Of a stretch of 64,000 bases of DNA, positions 47,357-58,113 are shown one piece after another. A program made the position numbers and the translations under genes. The DNA comes from Triangularia verruculosa. Its lineage: Eukaryota > Ascomycota > Sordariomycetes > Sordariales > Podosporaceae. Below the pieces are notes generated by a model, which did no database searches, was not told where the DNA came from, and saw nothing but the letters and a program-made list of their open reading frames with translations. The stretch lies in the NCBI GenBank assembly GCA_033296885.1, contig MU863917.1:62001-126000 (forward strand). The letters are read 5' to 3'. The stretch's first letter is position 1. Every line of letters begins with the position of its first letter.

Positions 47357-48556
47357 GATCGCCTCTTGTGATATTTTGTCTATGGGAGAAGGAGATTTTC
47401 CATGTATTTGATGATACGGTAGAGGCGCCTGATAGTTGGTGATGTGGTGGTTGTTGATACTGCCAGTGAGTTTGGCGGTGGGTCAAGCTCCAATCAAGAG
47501 TTGGGTTGTTGTTGCCTGAAGTGGTTAGCGTGGGAAGCGCGCATGGGGGTCGCAGGGGAAAAGACCAAGAAAAGCAAGATGGGGGAGCGTTCAAAGAGGC
47601 TGCCCTCTTTGAGGTTGTTCTCGGTATGTTATCCGAGTGAATTAACCCTCCACAGTTATGAAACTCTCTCTCTTCCAGATTGTTGGCAATGGTGAGGTTG
47701 TGATAAGTATGGACTGGCGACAAATTGGTTGTTGTGAGTGGGAGCTGCAAGCTGCATCGCGGCCGCCGGAGGCTTGGAGATGCTCCGTAAAGTGGGGTCG
47801 AAGTGACCCTCCCACTCCAGCTCCAGGGTCCCCCGCTGCTCCCGAAAATCTCAAAAACCACCTCAGCTCCCAAATTATGTCATTGCTCTGACTACAGAGG
47901 GCTGTTCCCAGAAACCCCTCACCCATTGTTTCTGCGACAATGCAACAGATGCAGGAGCTGCGGGTGGTGCCCTTGCTGATGGATCAGGAAAACGGTTGAG
48001 GGCTGTCCACTACCAAAATGAGGGATATTTGACATGTGCGACACCGGCGCTTCTTCACTGGGCGAAGGGTAATAAGTTGCAGCCAAGTATAAGATGGAGG
48101 GGAGCTGTGCCCTGAAAAACACCCCGCGCTCCTGATAAGATAAGAGCTCCTGCCCTCTTCTCTCCCACTGGCCAAGAGAGACGTCAGCTGCAGTCGGCGT
48201 GAGGGTGGTGCTGATATCCTTGAACCTCGTCCGATTCTCCGTCTTCCGTCTTCCTAACATTCAAAAAGGCCGGGAAGCCCGCGACCTGCTGCTCTGCCTC
48301 CAATTCTTATCCACCTTTGGCAAAACTGCTTGTTTTTTTTTTTAAACCGGGCTCTGCGGCCTGGAGCATGCCTTTACCTAACACACGGTTTTTACTTCGG
48401 CCTTTCTCTATCGTCATCTATCCATTTTGGACGCTACTAGCCTTCTTATACCGCCACTTCCCCCTCCATCTGCTTTCCTCGACTCGACTCCCCCTTCTCG
48501 GACTTCGCAACACCGCTGACATCGACCCCGAGACACCCGCGCCAACATCTATCAAC
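47357..48556. promoter_or_regulatory. Bidirectional upstream region of med17 and phosphofructokinase
   Basis: This 1.2-kb interval separates divergent start codons. On the PFK side there is a TATAAG-like element near 48089 and a long C/T-rich leader (about 48395-48505) just before the ATG, a pattern common in highly expressed fungal glycolytic genes. The Med17 side shows nothing definite. Confidence 0.5.
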
Positions 48557-51021
48557 ATGTCGGCCAAGAAGAAAATCGCCATCATGACCTCGGGAGGTGA
48601 CTCCCCAGGCATGAACGGTGTGGTGCGCGCCTGTGTGCGCATGGCCATCCACATGGGCTGTGACGCCTACTGCATCTACGAAGGATACGAAGGCTTGGTA
48701 CGCGGTGGTGACCTCATTCGGAAGATGAGCTGGTACGACGTCCGTGGCTGGCTCTCTGAAGGCGGTACTCTCATCGGAACTGCGCGGTGCATGGCCTTCT
48801 TTGAGCGTGCTGGCCGCCTCGCTGCTGCCAAGAACATGATTCTACATGGCATCGATGCCCTCATCATCTGCGGAGGTGATGGTTCTCTGACGGGCGCTGA
48901 TCGATTCCGTGAGGAGTGGCCCTCGCTGCTTGATGAACTCGCTGCCAATGGCGAATTTACCACCCAGGAGCTCCAGCCATTCAGACATCTCAACATTGTT
49001 GGTCTTGTTGGCTCTATTGACAATGATCTTTCCGGTACAGATGCCACCATCGGTTGCTACTCAGCTCTCGCAAGAATTTGCTATGCCGTCGATCTCATCG
49101 AGGCCACGGCCTCCTCCCATTCTCGGGCCTTCGTAGTTGAGGTTATGGGGAGGCATTGCGGATGGCTTGCTCTGATGGCCGGTGTTGCTACAGGTGCGGA
49201 CTTTGTCTTCATTCCAGAGAAACCTAGGGAAGATAACTGGAGGGAGGAAATGTGCAGTATCGTTGAGCATGTAAGTACACTCTGTTGAGACCCTTTGTGA
49301 CGGGCAGCGCTAAACCAGCCCCAAAAGCACCGCAAAATCGGGAAGCGGAAAACGATTGTGATCATTGCCGAGGGAGCGCTTGACAGAGAGGGGAACAAGA
49401 TCACTCCAGAAATGGTCAAGGATCTTCTTGCCGACAAGGATGGCCTCGGCCTCGACACCCGAATCACGACGCTTGGTCACGTTCAGAGAGGTGGGACGGC
49501 TGTAGCTTACGACCGCATGCTGGCGACACTTCAGGGTGTGGAGGCTGTCAAGGCTGTTCTCGAGGCCACGCCAGATACGAAGACATGCGTCATTGCCATC
49601 ACCGAGAACAAGATTGTCAGAAAGCCCCTTATGGAGGCGGTACAAGACACCAAAAAGGTTGCCAAGGCAATCGAGCGGCAGGACTTCGATGAGGCCATGA
49701 ACTTGCGAGATGCAGAGTTCTCTGAGCAATACAAATCCTTCATGATGACGACAGCTGTTCAAGTAGACAAGGAGCTGTTGCTGCCAGAGAAAGAAGTATG
49801 TTTTCCCATTCAATTGCACATTTCTATTGGTACTGATCATATCTGAAGAGAATGAGGATTGGGTTCATCAACGTCGGCGCGCCCGCCGGCGGTATGAACG
49901 CTGCTGTTCGCGCCGGTGTAGCCTACTGCTTGTCCCGGGGGCACGAGCCGATGGCAATCTACAACGGATTTGCCGGATTTGCCAGGCACCATGCCGACAA
50001 TCCTGGAGCTGTTCGGCCCTTCCACTGGCTTGAGGTGGATGGCTGGGCAAGCAAAGGAGGTTCAGAAATTGGAACAAACCGTGAGCTCCCAAGCGAGTCT
50101 GGCATGGAGACCATTGCCAACTTGATTGAGCAGTACAAGTTTGACGCCTTGTTCATCGTCGGCGGTTTTGAGGCTTTCCATGCTGTCTCGCAGTTGCGCA
50201 AGGCTAGGGATCAGTATCCATCTCTGTGCATTCCCATGACGTTACTCCCCGCCACCATCTCCAACAACGTTCCAGGTACAGAATACTCGCTCGGTTCGGA
50301 CACGTGCCTGAACGAATTGGTCGAGTACTGTGACAAGATCAAGCAATCCGCCTCGGCCACCCGCAGACGTGTCTTCGTTATCGAAACGCAAGGAGGCCGT
50401 TCTGGTTATGTTGCGACCCTCGGTGGACTTGGTGTTGGTGCGTCAGCCGTGTACACCCCAGAAGAAGGTGTTGGTCTCGAGATGCTTGCCGCGGATGTGC
50501 GCCATCTCAAGTCTGTCTTTGCTCATGACCAAGGCCAAAGCCGCGCTGGCCGCCTCATCTTGATCAACGAGAAGGCTTCCAAGGTGTACAATGCCAAGCT
50601 GATTGCCGACATCCTCCGCGAAGAGTCTCACGGCAGGTTCGAAGCTCGTGAGGGCATTCCTGGTCACATGCAGCAGGGCGGCGTGCCGTCACCCATGGAC
50701 CGATGCCGAGCTGTCAGATTGGCCATCCGCTGCATCCAGCACTTGGAGCAATTTGGTCGAAACGTGCACAACAGGGTCAAGGTCGACCCGATGAGCACAA
50801 CAGTTATTGGCATCAAGGGCGCGAGCGTGGTCTTCACGCCTGTTAAGCAGGTCGAGGAGGAGGAGACAGACTGGCCCAACAGACGACCAAAGGCGGCGTA
50901 TTGGCTGGGCATGAAGGAGATTGTCGACATATTGGGAGGTCGTCCCAAGTACGAGCACCCCGAGGCCGACTTGACGGGGATTAAAGCGAAGGACGTCAAG
51001 CGGGGGATTGCGCCGCCTTGA
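48557..51021 (+). CDS. pfk1: ATP-dependent 6-phosphofructokinase (fungal two-half type)
   Basis: Key regulated glycolytic enzyme, making fructose 1,6-bisphosphate in the cytosol. Exons are 48557-49270, 49328-49795 and 49849-51021, giving 784 residues, which is right for the duplicated eukaryotic form. The N-terminal catalytic half has the ATP loop TSGGDSPGMN (about 11-20), CGGDGSLTGA (near 108) and GSIDNDLSGTDATIG with the catalytic Asp. The C-terminal regulatory half repeats the fold with INVGAPAGGMN, VGGFEAFHA and PATISNNVPGTEYSLGSD, in which the catalytic Asp is replaced, as is usual for the allosteric half. The sequence ends with the GIAPP tail. The ORF is open upstream to an ATG at 48368, but the chosen MSAKKKIAIMTSGG start fits the family and follows the C/T-rich leader. 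Confidence 0.97.
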
Positions 51022-52175
51022 AACAGAAAGGGACTGAAGAAAGATTAAGAAACGACTTTCGCTTTTGGCTGTTGCGCCTCTTTGCGGCTCGGGATGACAT
51101 TGCTATAAGACGCATTTTCATCAAGTATTCCTTGTCCTCTTGGTTGTTACTCTAGCTGGAGGGTGGTTTTATGCGCATCCATATGAGAAGGCAGAGATTA
51201 AACAAGGAAAGGGTAGTTAGGTCAGGTTTATCAATGAGGAACTGGGATGAACCGGATGGCTGGGAAGAGTCATCATCACTTTTGCCGACTACCTACGTAC
51301 CTTTAAACCAACGCAATGAGGTAGTATAGTTCAAATATAGACTTAACGGACTCCCTTCTGACCTCACCTCAGATTGGATGATTATTCATCATTGACGTCT
51401 ACAGCCCTATCTTAGTGACACCAACACTTCCTTCCCGTTTGCTTCGAAGGCCAAATACTGCGTGGATTAACCACGTATGCTCCATTGGGACACTCGCCTT
51501 GGAAACCTTGCCCGCACACGCTCGAGACAGGCTTTCTGGTTACCATCAACCTTAGCAACTGTCCCACTGCCTTTCACTCAGCAAACAGCATCCCAGCAAG
51601 CAACATAGGCCTGTTCTTGAGAGTACATGGGTGGATAGCTAATGCAAGGCGAATTATTTCCAATAAATGACTTGGCAAATATCTGAACCTTTGATTGCTC
51701 CTTCCCTGACAATGCTTGTCCCTGTGCTGAATCCCACAGACAATCACTTCAGTCAAGACTCGATGGGGATAGAAGAGTCGTCGACTGCCAGATCTCGGCC
51801 CCGAAGCCATCAGTAGCGGGCAGTTGCCTACGGCAGTGGTGCCGGGTGGTAGCTGGCCGAAAAAGCTACGAGCAAGACGTATGTCCAACAAACGGCAGGC
51901 GAGTCTACAAGTCAGTAACAACGAGATTGTGGCTGCTTTATCTGAAGTAGGTTTTTGCCTCAGTCACGTCACCATCCGGGGTTGTTGTTATTCGTCTTTT
52001 CCGACCCAGCCGCAACTTCCCCCTTCATCTGCAACTCAGTTTTGCCCTCATAATTTGAAGTTCTCTTATCCACCAGGACCACACAACTCTTACCGTCAAG
52101 CAGTCCTCGATCCATTGTTAATTTTCCAGCAACTTGTTTACCCGGAGATACATTCCTAGGAACAATTTCTCCCAC
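51022..52175. other. Intergenic region after phosphofructokinase
   Basis: About 1.15 kb with the PFK 3' flank. An ORF at 51824-52159 has no domain and is not supported. Nothing else was identified. Confidence 0.45.
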
Positions 52176-53352
52176 ATGTGTCCGGGTCAAGACTCTTCTA
52201 CCCACCACGACGGCCAAGTTGAGGACAGTGACCTGAACAAGCTGCGAACCGATATGCTTAAGTCTCAAGAGCTCGCCGCCATGATTAGAAACTCTATAGA
52301 CAGCTTGGACAGTAATGCCGCGGTTGCGGAAAGCAATAATGAGCCTGATAACCGTTCGGACCCCCTGATCATCAACCCTGACGACTTTCCCGGCATCGAG
52401 CACTCGGGGCTAGGTGATACCGAAGATGGAGAGAAGCTTCCAGACGATGCAACTATCGACGTCGGGCTTGCTGTCAGACGTGCTCGTTTTGACTTGGGTA
52501 GTTACCCGTGGCTCTTCAAGAAGGTCGTTGAGGTGATCGCAGCGATCACAAAGGGTGGCACAACTGTGCCTTGGGCCCGCAACGAAACAATCAGCGGCTT
52601 TGAATGCGCCATCAGGAAGACACACAATCAAGTTGATGTTACTTTCCCGCTCACCCGGGCAGAAATGTTAGCTTCTCGGTATTGTCACCCCTAGGGGAGG
52701 GATTTACCTGCTGTTCGGGACGGACTTCACGCCATGGGGCTCTCGCGCGATAGTTTTGGCGACCAAAGGTTCGCAGTCTACATGATGCTTTACGCCGGAT
52801 TGAAGGCATCTCGCGCTGCATTTGGCGAGTTTCGCAGCAAGAATGACAGAGTGAGAAATGTTGCCCTCCGCCTCGACGCCAATCACGAAACAGCAGCTAT
52901 CCAACTCCAGGAGAAACACAGGAAACTTCGTTTTGACATCTTGAGGGAGCGAAGCGTGCATCGACGCAGGATGATGCAGGGACGACTCGAGCGCATGGAT
53001 GTTCTCTTGGTCTCGAATACCCTGGAACAGGGAGCAGTTGGGGCAGTGTGGACAACCCAGAGGCACTGAAGAGTTTGAAAGTGGGTATGGCGATCTCGAG
53101 AGAGAGTTCGGCGAGTTCGGAAACATGATTTCTCGGGACAGTGACACTCGTATTGAAGACTTCAAGAATGGGAGCCTCCGAGCGATGTACATTCGAAACG
53201 AACACATCAACGAGGCAAACGACATAGTTCGGTCCGACGAAGCCATGATCAGGATTATACACAGCATTCTTGGCGACATTATCCACCAATATCACACAAC
53301 TGATCTTGGAAGCGTCTCGGCGCCCGTCACCGCAGCAGACTCGGAGAACTAG
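52176..53352 (+). pseudogene. Broken or unsolved coding sequence, no recognised family
   Basis: Three reading-frame blocks follow each other on the + strand with coding-like composition. Block 1 starts at ATG 52176 and runs to a TAG at 52692-52694. Block 2 continues in the same frame (GRDLPAVRDGLHAMGLSRD...) to a TGA near 53067. Block 3 is shifted by +1 (...GYGDLEREFGEFGNMISRD...) and ends at 53352. The parts are polar and helical, with charged heptad-like stretches such as KHRKLRFDILRERSVHRRR. I recognise no domain. The breaks could be mutations (one stop, one frameshift) or introns. A possible intron 52632-52694 is 63 bp and keeps frame, but its GTTGAT donor is poor. The second junction has no good donor or branch point. 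A 21-nt degenerate repeat lies about 190 bp downstream. Confidence 0.45.
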
Positions 53353-54978
53353 AGAAGAGGCTTTTGGCTTTTGGTGGTTGGGCACACTATTGGCCGTTTT
53401 CAGGGTTTTCTTCAGCAGCGATGTAGTCAATTTGGGGATTAGCGATAGAGCACTGAATAAAAAAACAGCCTACCTCGTTTTGAATTATTTACCTACCAAG
53501 TCACGCCGTGAACAAAAGATTGGTACTGCAAGCCAGGATCACCCCTTTAATATAGTAGAAAAAGCCTATTCACTATCTCGTAAAGCCAATCATTTTTAGG
53601 TCTATCAACTATCCTTTAAGACCTGCGAATTATCTTTCAAGGCCTATTGAGTATCTTTCAAAGCTATATTTCCACTTAGTAGTGTCAGTGTTTTTGTTCA
53701 GTGCGTAGTATGTATGGTGGTAAGATCCGAGTAAGTGTTCGTGGGACTGTCATTCGGGATCGACATGGGTTTCCACGCTTTTGGGAAGCTGACACTGCTG
53801 AGTGCGTAGGGCTCTCATTCTTCGCTTCCTCGCTCCCGATGTGATGAAGTTTGATGACCGTGATGAGCGCTCAGTAAGCACCCAGCGAACCGACTGCTAG
53901 TGTGGCCAGTGGGGGCGGCCGCTGCAGTCGTTCGCTAGCCCGGCCACTTCATGAGGTCACGGAAGGGGGCCAGAAGGGTAAGCGAGTAGACGGTGGGTCC
54001 GGGATCTTAAAATTCTAACGAGATGTGTAGTGATGGGGATGGGAAGATGTTAGAGAGTTATCTTAGTGCTGACGATAGGGAGGGCGACCTGATATTTGAT
54101 GAGTTGTTAATACTCAACGTCATACAAGATAATTTCCTTCTGCACTGGTTGTTTGGCAGGCCATCTCTTCGTCTAGATAGACTTTAAATTGTCGGAGATC
54201 CCACCGAAACTGGCCCAGATATGGCACCTTGCCGTACAATGGCAGTCAGCCGTCGCCGTGACAGTGACAGAGACGACCCGCAATGCGGCTGCTGCAGGGG
54301 GCAGCTGTGCCACGGCTTAGTGATGTGCAGCTAAAAATTGGCCTTGCAAGGGGCAGGCCAATCGGCCCCAGGCAGTGATGACCAAGAACGACAATGTTGC
54401 CCAAACAAGCCACGCTAAACCGGTTCCTCCCAGTTGAACATCGCCGATGTCAGCACCAAAAGCTCACCCTTTTCTTGGATATGTTCTGGGTAATTTCAAG
54501 TGGAAGAAAACCAGGGACATGGGGATTCTCATGATGACAGAGCTCACAAAGCAGATGCCTATGCGGATTAGGGGCCACTACTACCCGCTGCGGCAGGATG
54601 AGGACCCAGTCTAGATGTAGGCGTCTCTCGGGAGGGGAAGGGGGCCCGCCTCTCCCTAGGCCGGCCTCATCATGCCCATCATCTCACGCCTTTGTTGTTT
54701 TTGCCTCTTTTTTTTCCTTTGCCTCTCGCCGTCGTCGTCGCGCCTGTCGCCAGTCTCTCATTTTTCAAGCACCCTTCGGCGATATTCAGGTTGTGTCTAA
54801 CAAACATAGTGACGAAGAGTTTCAGGTTCCTTTTTTGATTCATGAGCTGTTGTTCCTACCTACCAGTTCTTTTGGGTAGACGGTTGGGAAAGTGTAACGA
54901 AGAGTTACTCCCGAGCATAGGTCTGAAGAAACAGGTGGCCGTGGGTTCTGATCCAACAACAACATTCCCCCCCTCGAG
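53353..54978. other. Gene-free stretch with 21-nt repeat, upstream of the lectin-like gene
   Basis: About 1.6 kb. The left end is AT-rich and carries the 21-nt repeat listed separately. The middle part (53.7-54.4 kb) is GC-richer with no supported ORF. The right end is C/T-rich and is probably the promoter and leader of the surface-protein gene. Confidence 0.5.
53544..53664 (+). repeat. Degenerate 21-nt tandem repeat, 6 contiguous units
   Basis: Units start at 53544, 53565, 53586 (15 nt, two codons shorter), 53601, 53622 and 53643. Approximate consensus is CCTATTNANTATCTTTCAAAG. Read in one register from 53565, they give PIHYLVK, PIIFR, SINYPLR, PANYLSR and PIEYLSK, so even the short unit preserves the frame. 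The frame is open for only about 50 codons (stops at 53556 and near 53707), so this is not a gene as it stands. Confidence 0.75.
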
Positions 54979-56916
54979 ATGGCTTCACTGTTTTCGTCTC
55001 TGCTTCTTCTTGGAGCCGCTGTATCACCAGTACACGCCCGTCTCGCGGCTTGGTGGAATGGAGCTGGGCCCCAAATCATTCTTCAGAACGAAACAACAGG
55101 TTTCATCCGGTACAGCAAATGTAACCTCTTCGACAATCCGAAGTACTCGTACACCGACGGCAGTGTCTTCTCGCTCACTATCAAGCCCAAGAACGACACG
55201 CCTTTGGCTGGTTCTGGATACTGGTCCAATGAATTCACCGCGTAAGTGGCCGATTCGGTGCTGAAGGCAAGACTTGGATGCTAACAATCACGACGCCAGT
55301 GCCTCGATCTACTATCTGACCGAGAGATATGAAATCGCCAACGCATTGTTCCACTGCAACATGACTACTGGTCTGTTTGAGAGCAAGGGCAACTGGATTA
55401 TCAGCCAAGAGGCGCCTAGTGTGCATCCAAACACGGGACTTGCATCCTCGCTGTTGGGTGAGGTGGTACGTCACCCTATTACTATACTCTCATGACCACA
55501 TCCTAACAATGGGCAGGGCGGCTACCGCTTATTCTACCACAACAAAGATGGTCAAGTTGCCCAGCTTGGATATACCAGAGACGATGGCCAGTGGTTGTAC
55601 AAGGGCATGATCAGCAAAGATGTCAACACGGTACCTGCTCTCGGGGTTGCATTCTCTGGAAAGGAGAACATCACCGTCGTATCTACCAGAGACGACAAAA
55701 ATATCGGCATCACTAGGTACAACAGTGAAAAGACCTGGTGGAGGTGTATGTATCTGTCTTCTCCCTTCTTGCTGTATATTATTCTGATCGTTGTTGAACA
55801 GCTGCGCTCCCGCAAGCTCTGCAAGGTGAAGCCGATGTTATCAACAGCAAGGTGAACAAGACCGACATAGCGATCAACGAAACAGCGCCAGTGAACTTCA
55901 CCTTGCCTGCCTACGATGCCGCTACAAAGGGAATGGGCCTCAGCATCGACAGGAACTTCACTCGCTTCATCTGGTACATCGGCACCGATAAGAAGATCCA
56001 CCAGATCGGAAACACCAACTATTTCTGGAGTATTCGCGAGAACCAAACCGAAGCATTCTGGCCAGAGGCTGACGAGCCCAACGCCAGTCTCGGCGTGGCC
56101 TCCAATATGCAAGCGAGCTTGGTACATCTCTACTACATGTCCAAGGGAAAGCTCATCCAGGCCAAGTTCGAGAACGATTCCTGGAAGGCCTTCTCCAACG
56201 TCCCAGAACCCCCCGCCCAACAAGCAACCACCTCCCCAACCCCAGCCCCGACCACAGCAACTGAATCCCCTGCCTCTAACAACCCAGACGTCCCCAACGA
56301 GGGCCTCTCCACCGGCGCCAAAGCCGGCATCGGTGTAGGCGTCTCCCTTGGAGTAATCGCCCTCGGAGTCCTCATCGCCGTCCTCTTCCTAATAAAGCGC
56401 AAAAGTCACAATGGCTTCGAACACCCGCCCCAACAACACTCCGACGATGGCTCAACCCTCGCCCCTACCACGCCCTCCCCATCCTACGGTGTCCCCCACC
56501 ACCCCCAAAACCCAGGAATGGTCCACTACAACAACATCGCGCCCCAGTACCACAACAACCAAATGGCGCAGTACGACAATTACGCCTGGGACCAGAAGCA
56601 ATACGGCCCCATCCCGCCGAGCTCGTCGCCGCCAGTGTCGCAGCCATACAGCTCCCCTCGGTCGGCATACGCACCCATTCACCAGCTCGATTCAGAGACG
56701 CGTCCGACAGAGCTGTGTGCTCAGCCTTTGTATGAACTGCCGAACCAGGCGAACTCCCATGAGCTGGTGGCCGAGTCCGCTCAGCGACGGGCGGAGCAGT
56801 TGCAGCAGCAGCAGCAGCAGCAGCAGGGGCAGCAGATGTATCAACAGCAACAGGCGCAGCAGCAACCACAGGAGCAGATGTATGAAGGTCAGCTGCCGCC
56901 GCGATATCAGCAGTGA
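54979..56916 (+). CDS. Single-pass surface protein with lectin-like ectodomain and Gln/Pro-rich cytoplasmic tail
   Basis: Exons are 54979-55241, 55300-55465, 55517-55745 and 55802-56916; they give 590 residues in frame. A signal peptide (about 1-20) is followed by an extracellular domain of about 320 residues. This has repeated YRLFYHNKDGQV, GYTRDDGQW, TRFIWYIGTDKKIHQIG and LVHLYYMSKGKLIQAKF blades. They resemble the six-bladed fucose-specific lectin propeller, and there are many N-x-S/T sites. A Pro/Thr-rich stalk follows (about 360-385), then one transmembrane helix (AGIGVGVSLGVIALGVLIAV, about 393-419), a basic stop-transfer KRK, and a cytoplasmic tail rich in Pro, Tyr, Asn and Gln with a long poly-Gln near the end. 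The layout is that of a surface sensor or adhesin. The lectin call rests on blade pattern alone. Confidence 0.82.
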
Positions 56917-58113
56917 CAACAGCAATAGAGTGGAACGAGGAAAGGAAAGGTTTGGGATACCCGGTGTCTGCGAAGGACGATGGAAGTAATTGGATTAAGT
57001 TAATAGTTTGAATATCTTCTTGGTGCGGGTAGCATGACTGAATGATATCTCCCACGGCTCGCCCTTGACGAGCAAGGAACCTTTCCTTTGTACATAATAC
57101 CCACATAATATTCTCCAATGTATCAAGATCAAGACGTGCTGGCATTGTTCCGTCATTAGTCGGGGGGATTCTTGTCTAGTTGGCTGGCTTCCTCAGGCAT
57201 TCAGGCTGCATCCAGCCTGATTTCATACAACTCACATCCGAGGAGGTCAGCTCAACCGCTTACACCAGCAAATATGAACTTGCTGAATCAGTCACAACAC
57301 AAAACACTAGAACCAGTACATTCGGCAAACGTCAAGCTAGCTCATATCCCATCGCTGGATCGTTACAAAGCCCACGACGTTGACCAAGCCCACAATACAA
57401 AACCATACACGCACGAACAGCCAGTCAGTCACCCACCGCCCCCTAGCCTTATCCCCTCCCATCTCACCCACCCCCATAAACGCCCACACAATGCAAATTA
57501 ACCCCTTCTCGAGAACCCCCCACAAAGCTCATCTTGTTTTCATTCTCATGACCCCTTTCCATGCCATCATGCTGTGTAACACCCATCCGCCATTACCCAG
57601 CCAGCGAGCCGTTTTACCAGGAAATAAACCCACCGCCAATCTATAACTGAAGGAAAGAGGGGGGGGGTGTCATCAGATCTACTGTTACTGTCCGTTGACA
57701 GAGAGGAAAACCCACAAGTGATACAGGAAAGAAAATCCCACAACTGAGTTCTATGAACAAGGGAAGATAAAGCCAGGCAAAACTCAAAAAGAAAAAAAGA
57801 AATAAAGAAAATAAGAAAGAGGAGGATAAAATAGAAACATTGACGCCTAGAGTGAAATACGGACGTCGCTTGCGTCCATATAGAGCATTTTCGCTGCAGG
57901 CCTGAGACCTGCCGGCCAAATAGATAGCCGTGCTGATGAATGGAAGAACCTGTCAGCAAAACAAGAACGCCTGTGAACATAAACGCCCGCCTGTCAGCGC
58001 CTGCCAGGGCAACGAAGACAGCCTCTCAATTCATCGATGCCGCCTATCAGTTCACCTCCAGTGTCGTTCAATGCCGCGCTGAGGCCTATCAGACACCTCC
58101 CGACACCTGTGCC
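56917..58113. other. Convergent 3' region, no gene seen
   Basis: About 1.2 kb between the stop codons of the surface-protein and Uls1-like genes. It includes a G run near 57659-57667 and an A/G-rich patch near 57.78-57.83 kb. No supported coding exon was seen. Confidence 0.5.
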
